Source: Zerene cesonia (Eukaryota > Arthropoda > Insecta > Lepidoptera > Pieridae). Taken from it: DNA of 64,000 nucleotides. Below the pieces are notes generated by a model. The model was given only the letters and a program-made list of their open reading frames with translations, made no database searches and had not been told where the DNA came from. Made by a program: the position numbers and the translations under genes. The stretch is taken from assembly GCF_012273895.1 (NCBI RefSeq), contig NC_052119.1:8966705-9030704 (forward strand), written 5' to 3'. This document shows, one piece after another, positions 57,301 to 63,530 of the stretch. Each line of letters begins with the position of its first letter. Positions within the stretch are counted from its first letter, which is position 1.

Positions 57301-59077
57301 TATGAGTTTACATTATTAATCAATAATTTTTTTCTACTATTACCAGCAAATGGTCTGCGTTATAGCACGAAAGCGGCAATATAACAATATAAGGTTATTA
57401 CACTGAATCAATACGTATTAGAACACTAGCGGTCCGCCCCGGCTTCGCCCGTGGTACATATATAGCCTTCCTCAATAAATGGGCCATCTAATACTGAAAG
57501 ACTTTTTCAAATCGGACCAGTAGTTCCTGAGATTAGGGCGTTCAAACAAACAAACAAACGAACTCTTCAGCTGTATTATATTGGTATAGATTAACTGAGT
57601 ATGTTTTGTTCAATAATAATCTCCCTCTACAATAATTAATACGTACTCAACCCCAACAACACGTCTTCAACAATCTTTTAAAATCCATTAAATTAAAAAA
57701 AAAACAATTTGTTTCATTAGGATTTATCCGGTAAGCGAGACCGAAGACCCTCCTATATAGGTGTTACAAAAAGCGTTTTATTTATGTCTATTCTTTCCCT
57801 GAATCCGGTAATACAAACATACACACCGAGGGTTGTTACCCCCATCTAGTTGCTAAGGAAACGAGAAACATGTTTCGTATTCCGTTTTCCCTCCATCTCG
57901 AATTATACTAACGATACACAATAATATAATAATAAACCTACATTTGAATAATGATGTTATGTCACATATAGTCTATGAAATCTTTGCTTGATTGCGTCTG
58001 TAGATTTAAATAATCACGAAGCCTTCATTTATTTTGTTGATTCTTTATTAAGCCTAAATTGAAGATTTTTAGTTCAATATATGTAAATTGCAAAATGAAA
58101 TCAAATATTCTAAGGCACCATAGTAAAGTATCGTTGAGAAATGATATATCACATTATCCTAGGTTCTGTTCCTGGCTCGTATCTAGGAATGGATCCCGCT
58201 TTTTTAGTCTGGATACCTCCTCTTGAAGAGGGGGACATTATGAGAGAGGTTGATGACAACAAAGCTCCCATATATGAGGTAAGTATGATAAAATGTTCAG
58301 AGTAAGAATAAGAAACGTAGAACTAAGAATAAATTTAGTTAAAACTAAATATATAATTAAAATAACCATTCAAATAATTATTGATGTTTCCAGATGAGCC
58401 ATTGCTATAAATATATCTTAATTTCAATATAAACAAATAAATCATAATTACAAATTTATAATGAATGTTTAAGCGTTGTATATTACCTAGTTTTATAAGA
58501 GATAGCACGCCAGTAAAACATCGGTCAAAATCAAATTTGTGGTTACCGTATGGGACATTGTTTATAATTTATATTTGAGCATTCAAGATTCGTCAAATTT
58601 AAATGTTCACAGGAAATCGTTCCAAAAGAGATGCGACCTGACCCGGGTAGCAACTCAGAATCGCCCGAAGACAGACCAGCTACCCTCAAACGGAACCCGG
58701 CTAACAGATCCAACGAATCCATAAAGTCAATGCGAAAAGTCATAGACAGGAGCAGCGTCATCCACCCATTAAACTTTAGCATTAGCGACTTGCAAAATTC
58801 GCCGAAGCTTGGCAGAAAAAATAAGAGAAAGAAAGGCGACAATCCCGTGAACATACCAATGAAGGAACTCACGCTAATGTCACCAGTGAAAGTGCATAAA
58901 AAATCCGATGACTCGACCCTAAAAAGAGTAATGGAAGGCAGAGAGAAGGACTCCACGTTGAAACGCAGCGATTTTAATGACATTCGGTTTGCGGACGATT
59001 CCTCTAATGAGATAAAATTCGCGGACGACTCGCCCGATAGCAATAGATTAGTTGATAAATTCGATGTTAAAGTGTAA
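32866..59077 (+). CDS. THSD1: THSD1-like transmembrane protein (Ig-like, TSP1, CUB, TM)
   Basis: Joined exons: 32866-32914, 37567-38198, 38823-38954, 40674-40852, 41983-42122, 43629-43765, 47488-47673, 50553-50693, 51100-51238, 51633-51833, 52136-52295, 53792-53981, 54820-54990, 56351-56516, 58163-58278, 58613-59077. The sum is 3204 nt, 1067 residues plus stop. All junctions are GT-AG and all phases agree, with no internal stop. Order of parts: signal peptide 1-17; ectodomain of Ig-like beta segments to about 377; TSP1 repeat 384-432 (WGEWSPWSAC, six Cys); CUB-like 454-578; Ala-rich membrane helix about 605-623; Ser-rich cytoplasmic tail of about 440. The ectodomain order and spacing (WP..LDV near 173; FPCGDGVRV.F...C; TATFDC.LF....EYCFVYVS; then TSP1) match vertebrate THSD1, an endothelial and focal-adhesion receptor of about 850 residues. 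The CUB module between TSP1 and membrane is not expected in vertebrate THSD1. Family membership is inferred from memory of THSD1; a ligand in insects is unknown. Confidence 0.75.
32925..33185 (+). repeat. TGTAACCGACT repeat beside donor of intron 1
   Basis: TACGCTTTTATTAACTGTAT, GTTTGTATGTAACCGAC, GCAAGGATCAGTGATAATG, GAGCGTGTTTTTC: the same order as 21780-22060 and 38955-39215. It starts about 10 bp after the exon 1 donor. Confidence 0.6.
34020..34216 (-). mobile_element. Lep1-like Helitron in intron 1
   Basis: ACTAGCTGCGACCCGCGGTT head, GTCCGTATCCCGTAGGAATA, GTGTTATTCCAGTTGTCCAG, tail TTGCATTTATAATATTAGTA. Near-complete. Confidence 0.7.
34217..36446. other. intron 1 of THSD1-like gene, no further gene
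   Basis: AT-rich intron. A 65-codon open frame at 34405-34602 has fairly protein-like composition but no signal, motif or splice logic and is not called. Confidence 0.5.
36447..36692 (+). mobile_element. Helitron containing an (AT)n microsatellite
   Basis: ACTAATATTATAAATGTGAA start, CACGCTGAAACTTCTGAACG, then an AT dinucleotide run at 36523-36564, GGTATGAGCTGACTTAGATG, and end TATCCGGGCGGAGCCGGGAC...CTAGTTC. Confidence 0.65.
37567..38198 (+). CDS. THSD1: THSD1-like exon 2: ectodomain, residues 17-227
   Basis: Acceptor AAATTACAG, donor AACAG|GTTAGT, phase 1 to 0. Begins GGAFFVNPYTSEERIDLNQV. It contains two beta-rich segments with paired cysteines, N-glycosylation sites NST and NVS, and a WP-x(3)-LDV motif that opens the second segment. 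GC-rich codons contrast with the AT-rich introns. The open frame continues past the donor into the intron, so its apparent end is not real. Confidence 0.85.
38823..38954 (+). CDS. THSD1: THSD1-like exon 3: residues 228-271
   Basis: 44 codons, phase 0 at both ends, acceptor ATCCAACAG, donor TTAAA|GTAAGC. It encodes an Ig-like strand pair with TLRCEHFGQAGDYALTL, paralleling the CGYFSRGGIYYLEI segment of exon 2. A dispersed repeat starts at the donor itself. Confidence 0.8.
38955..39440 (+). repeat. TGTAACCGACT / CCAACTTAAAAAA repeat at donor of intron 3
   Basis: TTATTAACTTCACCTATATG, GTTTGTATGTAACCGACTCC, GCAAGGACCAGTGAAAATAC, AAAGCGTGTTTTTTAG, then TTCAACCAACTTAAAAAAAT and TTGATGATTCTTTATTTATT. 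It begins within the donor region of intron 3, which is itself GTAAGCTTTATT. Confidence 0.6.
39441..40673. other. rest of intron 3
   Basis: AT-rich intron without recognised genes or clear repeats. Confidence 0.5.
40674..40852 (+). CDS. THSD1: THSD1-like exon 4: residues 272-331
   Basis: Phase 0 to 2, acceptor GATCCACAG, donor AGACG|GTTAGT. Contains FPCGDGVRVLFQYPECV, which aligns with the C-x(2)-GVEV...C segment of vertebrate THSD1. Confidence 0.8.
41330..41536 (+). mobile_element. Helitron remnant in intron 4
   Basis: AAAGTCGCTTTCTCTGTCCC, ACAACGGATTTTGATGGGAT, ATAGATAGAGTGATTCAAGA, end GCGACGCCGCGGGAAAATGT then TAGT. Same form as 56085-56265 and the inverted copy at 16590-16790. Confidence 0.6.
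41562..41770 (-). mobile_element. Helitron remnant in intron 4, opposite orientation
   Basis: ACTAGCTTTCCGCCACGTCT head, ATCCCGGTGGTATTTCTGGG, CACCAAATTTCAAGCAAATC, AGAAGAGACAGACGGACAG, tail TTATATTAATAGAGAT. It lies 25 bp after the oppositely oriented copy. Confidence 0.6.
41983..42122 (+). CDS. THSD1: THSD1-like exon 5: residues 331-378
   Basis: Phase 2 to 1, acceptor TTTCTTTGCAG, donor ATCAG|GTATAA. Contains TATFDCRLFSERYPEYCFVY, matching the last Ig-like segment of THSD1 before the TSP1 repeat. Two minus-strand frames overlap it and are shadows. Confidence 0.8.
42123..43177. other. intron 5 with (AT)n microsatellite
   Basis: AT-rich intron. A TA dinucleotide tract with one interruption covers 42317-42365. 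No gene. Confidence 0.6.
43178..43320 (+). mobile_element. Helitron-like remnant in intron 5
   Basis: ATTACTAATAGTATAAATGC start, GCGTGTTTGTTTGTCTTTCT, ends near CCCACGGGGAAAATTATACT; 3' end unclear. Confidence 0.4.
43484..43560 (-). repeat. GTGGTCACGGG repeat, decayed
   Basis: GAGTGTGGTCACGGGGAAAC, ATAATATAATGAATAATCAC, AATCCGTTAAAAAATCAA, the same order as the minus copy at 17641-17771. Confidence 0.5.
43629..43765 (+). CDS. THSD1: THSD1-like exon 6: first part of TSP1 repeat
   Basis: Phase 1 to 0, acceptor AAACGTAG, donor GCGAG|GTATGT. After a GGAGG linker it encodes WGEWSPWSACPAPAHCSTRT and then FC...YCE, the three Trp and first four Cys of a TSP1 repeat with its R-x-R layer. A frame on the opposite strand across 43609-43845 is a shadow. 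The pyrimidine tract is weak, but frame, phase and domain continuity support the exon. Confidence 0.8.
44298..46169 (+). CDS. CFAP157: CFAP157, coiled-coil flagellar protein (nested, intronless)
   Basis: 623 residues from one uninterrupted exon; ACAAACATGG is a good start context and MAPKK matches the vertebrate N-terminus. Residues 23 to about 400 are heptad-rich coiled coil. Segments such as IIAYLKKTLN (about 75-84), KDQLTSENKLLAGKLNTLEE and EKKFVIGKDKLKKEM line up with vertebrate CFAP157 (C9orf117), a basal-body and axoneme-associated protein of about 520 residues needed for sperm flagellum shape in mouse. After about residue 430 come an Ala run, Ser/Pro-rich linker and a highly acidic Glu/Gly tail, which make it longer than the vertebrate protein. 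It lies on the same strand inside intron 6 of the THSD1-like gene, about 530 bp after exon 6. Expression in testis is expected from the family. The lack of introns could reflect retroposition; no poly(A) tract or target duplication was seen. Confidence 0.88.
   Translation: MAPKKDKGKEAKEEGGHKGGAGFTEVERTFLELQVTDCNRKIARLRAAVDEYEQRNEELQKAYDKLDEDRADIIAYLKKTLNLKNEENNELKEKVKGLEETREIETAQFKETVNELERNFTIMKDQLTSENKLLAGKLNTLEEFRAIRDDLMRKFDNQEQAFKDQEMKYKRIIYDAEKKFVIGKDKLKKEMEARLLQLAQDFQDATELRIAASTHRVIRENIAINNELDSILSTQAKLAEQNEKYKESERAARVAKELAEEERDKAINKNVVQVKVIDQLTSAFQDIRKEKALFEKKNYDFETLEAKVQKLTKDNENLSLQVRILEQNLHARMSDQNKATVEASKVFKECAKLKKILREAAIAVQAALKLDDWATKDPSREIMDRQLLLARLLDIISQYQEMQRAESMDTLASFGRVYEEGDLGFMPKPVQKKAAAAAAAKAPSKESIRAEKRSSETVVVSTSSLGSIKTIPSVKLVPPSTEPPLVPKDSLPSFMTSTQSSVSSSVGEPEEIPESEMSIGQKLEHSKIEIQKSILKDLQYSQAAMISKARLDAERKSKSVILEVPEEAEGEHVEGEEGTGEDVGQEHAEGEESEGVKEEESGKRDDAGEGEEDAQASEEQKEE
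46264..46269 (+). terminator. poly(A) signal of CFAP157
   Basis: AATAAA about 95 bp after the stop, followed by GTGTATTTTTCTT. It must be ignored or outcompeted when the host gene is transcribed through this intron. Confidence 0.6.
46341..47404. other. 1000-N gap flanked by the same 32 bp (probable false gap)
   Basis: N from 46373 to 47372, exactly 1000. The 32 bases before (46341-46372) and the 32 after (47373-47404) are identical except for one C/T difference. Contig ends that overlap and were not merged explain this simply, in which case nothing is missing and the intron is about 2.7 kb. A real local duplication is less likely. Confidence 0.8.
47488..47673 (+). CDS. THSD1: THSD1-like exon 7: end of TSP1 and start of CUB
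   Basis: 62 codons, phase 0 at both ends, acceptor ATACCTAG, donor CTGCAG|GTAAAT. GQAVELAAC completes the TSP1 repeat (C-x-G-x(6)-C pattern with exon 6). Then come a Cys-rich ARCRCGCVL and CPARSFWLLQ, resembling the opening of a CUB domain. An ATG at 47551 is internal and is not a start. Confidence 0.8.
47792..48142 (+). mobile_element. poly(A)-tailed interspersed repeat, best copy
   Basis: About 350 bp. Starts TGTGGGAGTCGAGCACGCTT, contains CCACAGAAAACCGGCGTGAA, CATAAAAGCGGGCAGCGCAT, GGGCGGTGGTGATCGCTTAC, and ends GCCCGCTATGACAT plus 23 A (48120-48142). Other copies: 6895, 18133, 23350, 62190. The poly(A) end indicates retroposition. The class (SINE or LINE 3' end) is not settled. Not coding. 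Confidence 0.75.
48221..48255. repeat. perfect 16-bp inverted repeat with 3-nt loop
   Basis: GTATGTTTGTAACGTT (48221-48236), TTC, then its exact reverse complement (48240-48255). An almost ideal hairpin or cruciform in intron 7. Confidence 0.85.
48299..48584. mobile_element. candidate MITE with 15-bp perfect TIRs
   Basis: ACGTGACAACGTCTT at 48299-48313 is the exact reverse complement of 48570-48584. The 286-bp span has an AT-rich left half and a GC-rich right half (CTGCGCGCGCGGCGGACCG). A TGACTCA (AP-1 type) site lies at 48503-48509. No clear target duplication was found, so the true ends may lie slightly outside the TIR. Confidence 0.6.
48585..50552. other. rest of intron 7
   Basis: AT-rich. 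No gene or clear repeat. Confidence 0.5.
50553..50693 (+). CDS. THSD1: THSD1-like exon 8: CUB core
   Basis: 47 codons, phase 0 at both ends, acceptor TCTATTGCACAG, donor GCTGTG|GTATGT. GLIVRVRFEAVRLPC followed by QSLRARNGD and LLASWDG fits the CUB pattern (hydrophobic L-x-F-x(2)-F/V-x-L...C, D-x-L-x-V-x-D/NG, L...G). Confidence 0.75.
50928..51062 (-). mobile_element. Helitron-like remnant before exon 9
   Basis: ACTAGCTGCACGCTCCGGCT head, CAAGTTGGTTCGAACTGCAC, AATCGGTTAAGTGGTTTAGG. It ends about 38 bp before the exon 9 acceptor, so the branch point and pyrimidine tract lie in or just after the repeat. Confidence 0.55.
51100..51238 (+). CDS. THSD1: THSD1-like exon 9: end of CUB
   Basis: Phase 0 to 1, acceptor TTCACACAG, donor AGATAG|GTAAAT. 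GGRHILIELRSADTSERC then GGFLAHATQI matches the closing strands of a CUB domain (L-x-I-x-F/L-x-S...GF-x-A). A Helitron-like repeat ends about 38 bp before this exon. Confidence 0.75.
51633..51833 (+). CDS. THSD1: THSD1-like exon 10: transmembrane helix
   Basis: Phase 1 at both ends, acceptor TTGTACCCTAG, donor GTGACG|GTGAGA. A Gly-rich linker is followed by AAAAALAALAAIAAVLLAI (about residues 605-623) and the stop-transfer HRTRAYQR. It is very GC- and CpG-rich because of Ala/Gly/Arg codons, so the complementary strand and other frames are also open; those are shadows. Confidence 0.8.
52136..52295 (+). CDS. THSD1: THSD1-like exon 11: cytoplasmic tail
   Basis: Phase 1 to 2, acceptor TCCGCTCCACAG, donor CAGAG|GTCAGT. 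Encodes CSASLELGATSGSRSTLLSE and a basic segment SLRRLLPARMRHTRLRD. The sequence just before the acceptor resembles a remnant of the poly(A)-family repeat. Confidence 0.75.
52470..52530 (-). repeat. repeat fragment (GTTTCTTGCCG family)
   Basis: In reverse: AGAGCAACTAGTTTCTTGCC, GACTCGAGAAACTGCTTTCC, GAACC. Matches 62380-62450 on the other strand. Confidence 0.55.
52531..53791. other. rest of intron 11
   Basis: AT-rich. A Helitron head (ACTAGCTTTTCGCCCGCGGC) lies at 52988-53008. A SINE fragment (CAGCGTGGTGGATTATGATC) lies at 53719-53738, about 55 bp before exon 12. No gene. Confidence 0.5.
53792..53981 (+). CDS. THSD1: THSD1-like exon 12: acidic and Ser-rich tail
   Basis: Phase 2 to 0, acceptor ATTTCTACAG, donor GCCCAG|GTATGT. 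DEDDISDAEDAMSVASAC, then Ser/Ala/Thr-rich sequence and a basic SPLRRSHTVSTHVSAQ that looks like a kinase or 14-3-3-type site (RRSHTV). Confidence 0.75.
53982..54819. other. intron 12
   Basis: No gene. An 81-codon frame at 54454-54699 lacks support. A decayed Helitron tail is likely near 54310-54415. Confidence 0.45.
54820..54990 (+). CDS. THSD1: THSD1-like exon 13: Ser/Thr/Asp/Glu-rich tail
   Basis: 57 codons, phase 0 at both ends, acceptor ATAAAGCAG (weak pyrimidine tract), donor CTAAC|GTGAGT. Low-complexity SVSERDSCSEKDRDSIWDKD region. Its upstream ATG at 54778 is intronic. Confidence 0.65.
55263..55480 (-). mobile_element. Lep1-like Helitron in intron 13 with tandem GTAGGATA tail
   Basis: ACTAGCTGCTCTCCGCGGTT head, ATCCGTATCCCGTAGGAATA, GTTATTCCAGCTGTTCAGCT, CGGTTCAGTAGTTTTTGCAT, tail TTTATAATATGAGTAGGATA followed by repeated GTAGGATA units to 55480. 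Confidence 0.7.
56085..56265 (+). mobile_element. Helitron remnant in intron 13
   Basis: ACTACATAGTGTAAAACAAA, ACAGATTTTGATGGGTC, ATAGATAGAGTGATTCAAGA, end CCGTGCGAACCGAAGCGGGG then ACGTAGTTA. It lies 86 bp before exon 14. Confidence 0.55.
56351..56516 (+). CDS. THSD1: THSD1-like exon 14: conserved-looking tail motif
   Basis: Phase 0 to 1, acceptor GTTTGCCCAG, donor AATGCGG|GTAAAT. Begins GWYSPALSGVSAARVRDNAK, and ends HPELEIDYYDYEVNNA (HP at 859-860, YYDYE at 866-870). The HPE...YD stretch resembles the C-terminal region of vertebrate THSD1. The tyrosines are candidate phosphorylation or SH2 sites. It has no ATG in frame, so it is easy to miss. Confidence 0.75.
56578..56761. mobile_element. 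PIF/Harbinger-type MITE in intron 14
   Basis: A 178-bp element (56581-56758) with 25-bp terminal inverted repeats: GGCTGGTTTT... at the left, and a right end whose reverse complement starts GGTTGGTTAT, 19 of 25 positions matching and sharing GACACGC. A 3-bp TTA duplication flanks it (56578-56580 and 56759-56761). TTA target duplication and GG-starting TIRs are typical of PIF/Harbinger elements. No coding capacity. It begins 61 bp after the exon 14 donor. Confidence 0.7.
56762..57423. other. intron 14, middle
   Basis: AT-rich; nothing recognised. Confidence 0.5.
57424..57592 (-). mobile_element. Helitron-like repeat (TTCCTGAGAT family), best copy
   Basis: ACACTAGCGGTCCGCCCCGG head, CTTCGCCCGTGGTACATATA, CTTTTTCAAATCGGACCAGT, AGTTCCTGAGATTAGGGCG, an ACAA tandem run, CTCTTCAGC and a TATATTGGTATAGATT tail. 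About 170 bp. Confidence 0.65.
57593..58162. other. rest of intron 14
   Basis: AT-rich; nothing recognised. Confidence 0.5.
58163..58278 (+). CDS. THSD1: THSD1-like exon 15: GSYLGMDPAFLVWIPP motif
   Basis: Phase 1 to 0, acceptor CATTATCCTAG, donor ATGAG|GTAAGT. Encodes residues 875-913 including GSYLGMDPAFLVWIPPLEEG, an unusually hydrophobic stretch for a cytoplasmic tail and so probably a docking motif under constraint. Confidence 0.75.
58613..59077 (+). CDS. THSD1: THSD1-like exon 16: basic C-terminus and stop
   Basis: 154 codons plus TAA, acceptor AATGTTCACAG, entered in phase 0. Lys/Arg/Ser-rich, with repeated F-A-D-D-S (RFADDSSNEIKFADDS). The ATG at 58631 is internal, not a start. The opposite-strand frame at 58543-59145 is a shadow. 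Confidence 0.8.
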   Translation, partial: EIVPKEMRPDPGSNSESPEDRPATLKRNPANRSNESIKSMRKVIDRSSVIHPLNFSISDLQNSPKLGRKNKRKKGDNPVNIPMKELTLMSPVKVHKKSDDSTLKRVMEGREKDSTLKRSDFNDIRFADDSSNEIKFADDSPDSNRLVDKFDVKV

Positions 59078-62000
59078 ACGTTGAGTTCATTGTGATTGGA
59101 AAGTTTCCAATTGTAGCTCAATAATAGCAATTGAATATTGTTCACAATTTAATCAACCCAAGAGAACCTTGCTAACATAAAATTAATATCACAGATAAAC
59201 AGACATATAATTAATATTTGACGTTTATTATAGGTTATATTAAAATGAGTTAAAATTGGAAACTTACAAATATTTATAAACGCACTTAAAAATCTGTATA
59301 TACAAATATTTAGAAATTTCTTAATTTGCTTACAACCGTGGACTCACAAGCTCAAAGCGAATTATCCAGCGTGTAAAATAGAATAAGGCATCTACTATCA
59401 TCTGTATATTAGGCTTTTGCTTATTTCCTTCGTTTACGTTAATCTAATAACAATATATACGAAGAGCAGTACGGACTCAATATGACAAAATCTCATAGCA
59501 TTTTAAATACAATACAAAATCATTACTAAATAACATACAAAATATGTAACTTGAAAGGTTGATTTTGACTTTATTCTCTGCAAGCAAACCTATTGGCAGT
59601 ATATTTTATTTCCTCAAGTATTATTTTGTTAAAATAACGTAATTAAATATGAAGCAAAATTGTATTACTGAATATTAAGCGTAGCGTAATGATCCGTGTA
59701 TGTCAATGTTTATATTAATGCAGTCATTAACATTTGCCTGGTATAGACAGCCAGTAGCGATAAAGTCGCCCTTTGTAGTTTGCATAACTATGATACATTG
59801 TATTTTCGCAATAATACTATGAAATACAAGTATGAAATTCAGTTGATCGATTGGCTTACGAAAATTATGTCCGTCCTGCTCCTACAAGTTTTACTGCCGT
59901 TATTTTAACAGTCATAACACCGCAGTTTCCCATTGGTTGTAAAGGACCAAATTGTGAATAAAAACCTTCATATCATCAACCTATCATATTCTATATTTTT
60001 AACATAATATCATCTCTGTTGTTATACAAAACTGAAGATTTCTTTTTGGCACAAGTTTGATTAAAACGAAGAATTATTATTTTTAAATTTAATTATTGTA
60101 TGTATTGATTTGTTTTGTACTACACAGGTTTAAAATATGTGTTTCTGCCTTGATCATATACCCATATTTTTTAAACAAAAGAATATGTAAGTCTTATTTT
60201 CCATATTGTATCTCGGCAGGCGGCATGGCTTTGTCAAAATTTTATACCGTTTAATCTTCTAGAATATTCGAAAAATCAAAACAGAAAACGTACGTAATAA
60301 TGAGTTTACGAATGGCTCCGCTAGAGGCGCTGTCGCAAAACTCATACAATTTACATGGAATTAAATATCTACAGTTTTGTATTAAAACGGTTCCCATAAG
60401 TTGTAGAACGATAAATTATAGAGTTTTATAATCTTAAAATAAAAAATAAAATTATGTAGCGTAATTGTATCACAGTATTTAAGGTATAAAGACACTGGTT
60501 TTAATGTTTATTTATGAAGACTGACCTCGGGCAGTGCAATACAATTAGATTATTCAAAATTATTCTTCATATATAAATATAAATTTATATTTTAGGTTAA
60601 TTGTAGAGGTTTTCTATTGTTCATAAAATCGAAGGGTCAAAAATAAGTTCCCTGTTCTATGTGAACTAACTAAGAATGGAATCGTGCTTGCAGCCAACTT
60701 CACATGATAGCTGACACACTAGTACTGACAGCAAAAAATGCTGAGATTCTTCGACCGATTACCATGATTCTGTTTTTGTGTTCGATAGTATGTTGATTTC
60801 ATTTGGTCCCATTTTAGAATCCAGGGAACTTTCTTCCCCTCGGGGAAGACGTCTCAACGTGGGAAACCTTTTTTGTTTGAAATGGTTTATATCATCAAAA
60901 TTCAATATTCATAATAATTATTTTTAATACAATAAGAACAGTTTGTAATATGAGTATTTAACAAATTGTGTAAATATATATTCTTAGAAAAAACAATATC
61001 TATGTGATATGAATTCGTTAAAATTTGGGATTGAATTGAAAAACTAACCAATATTTATGCTAATAAATAATATTTATGTAGTTAATTTCTAAAACATAAT
61101 ATTTATATCTAATTTAGCCCCACATACTTATAAACAATATTAAAAATCGATTAAAACTCGGATAAAATATACTTTTGGTCATATTTGTGTCAAATAAAAA
61201 CACACATAATACAGACAGATGATAATAAAATATCTATTTAAAATTTTTAAGTATGGACGATCCTAGTTCGTATTTACCAATAAATTATTTAATACGCATT
61301 CAATAAAATATTACTTAATCGTCTAATATTTTTCATGATATGTAGATAATTTACGCATTCATGCGAAGTACACAAAATACGCATATAATGTACGTTTGCT
61401 ATTTATTAATTGAAACTCTAAACAAACAATATATAACCTATAACTACGGAGTAAAATTTTAATGGTACTATTAGTTAAAAAGAATTTTTGAAGCAAGAAA
61501 AACCATGGAAACGTAGTTAAAAGAGAAGCATACAAATATCATATTCAAAAGTAAGTTTACCTACCTTTCATTAGCTATCATATAATATATACTTATGTAT
61601 AATAATTTGATCTCATAATCCATCTAGTCATTTGATCAAAACGTATGTTGTTATTTTTATTTCTTATGTATAACATTATAATTTTAAGTAATTGCACTTA
61701 GAAATGTAAAATGGATGTCCAAATACAAATACAAGTATTGCCATATTTTTGTTTGTGATAAAATAAAATGTTTTTATTGTATACTTGTTTTATTTTCGAA
61801 ACCTTTTAAAATACTTTGACATTAAATTTAGATTCAATTAGATTATTAAATGTAGAATTTAGATGGACCAAAGATTTTTCCGGCTTAGTAAAGTAAAACA
61901 TCATTTATGGAACAAAGTATACGACTTCTACAATAGAATTACTTGTAGTGTTAAAGAATTTAGTAGTGCTGAATTCAATAACTACATTAAAAATGTATTA

Positions 62001-62189
62001 TTTCAGAGCCTACAATAGCATTAATGAATATATATAAAATGAAAATCCATGCTGAAAATCCAAGTGGAATGTTGTCGCTTAATTAAGAACCACAGGACAG
62101 TTCTTTGGTCTCATTGTTATGTACATATGACATATTATTAGAATTAAAATGTATAATTTATATTTTTCATCATCATCATCATTTTAAAA
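59078..62189 (+). other. presumed 3' UTR of THSD1-like gene, then intergenic
   Basis: No coding frame. Several AATAAA hexamers follow the stop. One with a convincing T/GT-rich downstream element is 61762-61767 (then TGTTTTTATTGTATACTTG), but the true 3' end cannot be fixed by eye. No repeat was recognised between 59.1 and 61.7 kb, which is unusually long for this window and fits a long transcribed UTR. Confidence 0.4.
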
Positions 62190-62372
62190 AAGCAAAGTGT
62201 GGGAGTCGAGCACGCTTCGGCACGAATTGGGTCAGCTCGCATCGGGGAAGTAACACATCCCCACAGAAAACTGGCGTGAAAAAATAGCTTGTTATTGTGT
62301 TTCGTACCGTGAGTGGGGGAACCGGAGGCCTATTACCTTCTCCTAGCCCTTCCCAGTCCATTCCTTTTTTCC
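62190..62372 (+). mobile_element. poly(A)-family repeat, 5' part
   Basis: GTGTGGGAGTCGAGCACGCT, GAATTGGGTCAGCTCGCATC, CACAGAAAACTGGCGTGAAA, CCGGAGGCCTATTACCTTC, matching the 5' half of 47792-48142. It breaks off before the 3' half and poly(A). Confidence 0.7.
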
Positions 62373-62379
62373 ATTTATC

Positions 62380-62450
62380 AAGAGCAACTAAAAAGTTTCT
62401 TGCCGGGTCTTCTCGGTAGAAACTGCTTTCCGAACTCGTGGTAAATGTTA
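62380..62450 (+). repeat. repeat fragment (GTTTCTTGCCG family)
   Basis: AGAGCAACTAAAAAGTTTCT, TGCCGGGTCTTCTCGGTAGA, AACTGCTTTCCGAACTCGTG. A partner of 52470-52530. Confidence 0.6.
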
Positions 62451-63439
62451 AAACTATGTTATGACGATTTAAAAGTGCTTCTACAAGAAGTCGTATTGAA
62501 TAGAAAAATATTTGTATGTAATAATAATCTCTACATTAATTATAGTTTTTGATATAAAGTAATAATCCATAATTAAATACCATAGTATTTGCATTGCACA
62601 GACTTTTGATATATGGAGGAAATGTAAGGAGATTTTTTATATGAGAAGGGACAACCGAGCTAGTAGTTTACATGGTTCGATCTCTACCGCACATGGACTG
62701 CAAATGCATATGCCCGTTTGAAAAGAATAAATAATATTAAAAATATTTATTTATCTATAGCTTTTATTGATATTTTACATGTAGCCCGACTCGTTGAGCT
62801 TGCTTGTTTATTTAATTTTCAATTTTTTTAAACACGATGAAGAAAAACACAAAACGTAACCCGCGAAAGAAACAATTATTTTCTACTTCAAAATTTTAGT
62901 GAACGTCATTTCGAACCTACTCCTTATATATCTAAATTAATGAAAATAATCTTACAAGGATTACATACACTCTTAATACAGCGTGTACTTGCATTATGGA
63001 TGGTTCCATAGAATCGATCGGCGGTCACACGGCGTGCACCGTAGATGGAGCACTGATATTAAATTCTTTACTAATAATGTGATATTATATTTAACAGCTG
63101 TGGGAAATTCTGCGACGCATCGCAATTTCATATTAATGAAGCGAGGGAAGTTTTAAATACTTTGTTTTTTCAGCATGCGCTGTATTAAAACTCATTTGTT
63201 GTTAAATTTTAACGAGATACTGTTTTTTGGACGATGTTTTATACATTTGGTCGTTGCTGGCTTTGCTTGCGTGGTGTCTATAATAGCTACACTCATGTGT
63301 ATAATAGACTATTAGAGAATATAATCTATCCGATCCGATCCGTGGTTTTCGTATAAAGGATAAACAAACTAACAAACACGTCCAAAATAGGTGCCTCAGA
63401 GTTTCACACACGTTGTACATTATGTTACATAATCTAGAC
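62451..63439. other. intergenic, no gene recognised
   Basis: No supported frame or RNA gene. A tandem CCGATCCGATCCG occurs at 63330-63342. Confidence 0.5.
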
Positions 63440-63530
63440 TATTGCAGAACTGAAAAATTTTCCAAATCAGACCAAGTAGTTCGTGAGATTAACGCTCACA
63501 AACAAACACACTCTTCAACTTATTAATGTG
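63440..63530 (-). repeat. TTCCTGAGAT-family repeat, truncated
   Basis: ATTTTCCAAATCAGACCAAG, TAGTTCGTGAGATTAACG, ACAAACAAACACACTCTTCA, tail ATTAATGTGTACAGATT, as in 57424-57592. Confidence 0.5.

Noticed and set aside
58543..59145. 200-codon minus frame
   Set aside because: Antisense to the last THSD1-like exon; no start context or domain, and the + strand exon is supported by phase and acceptor.
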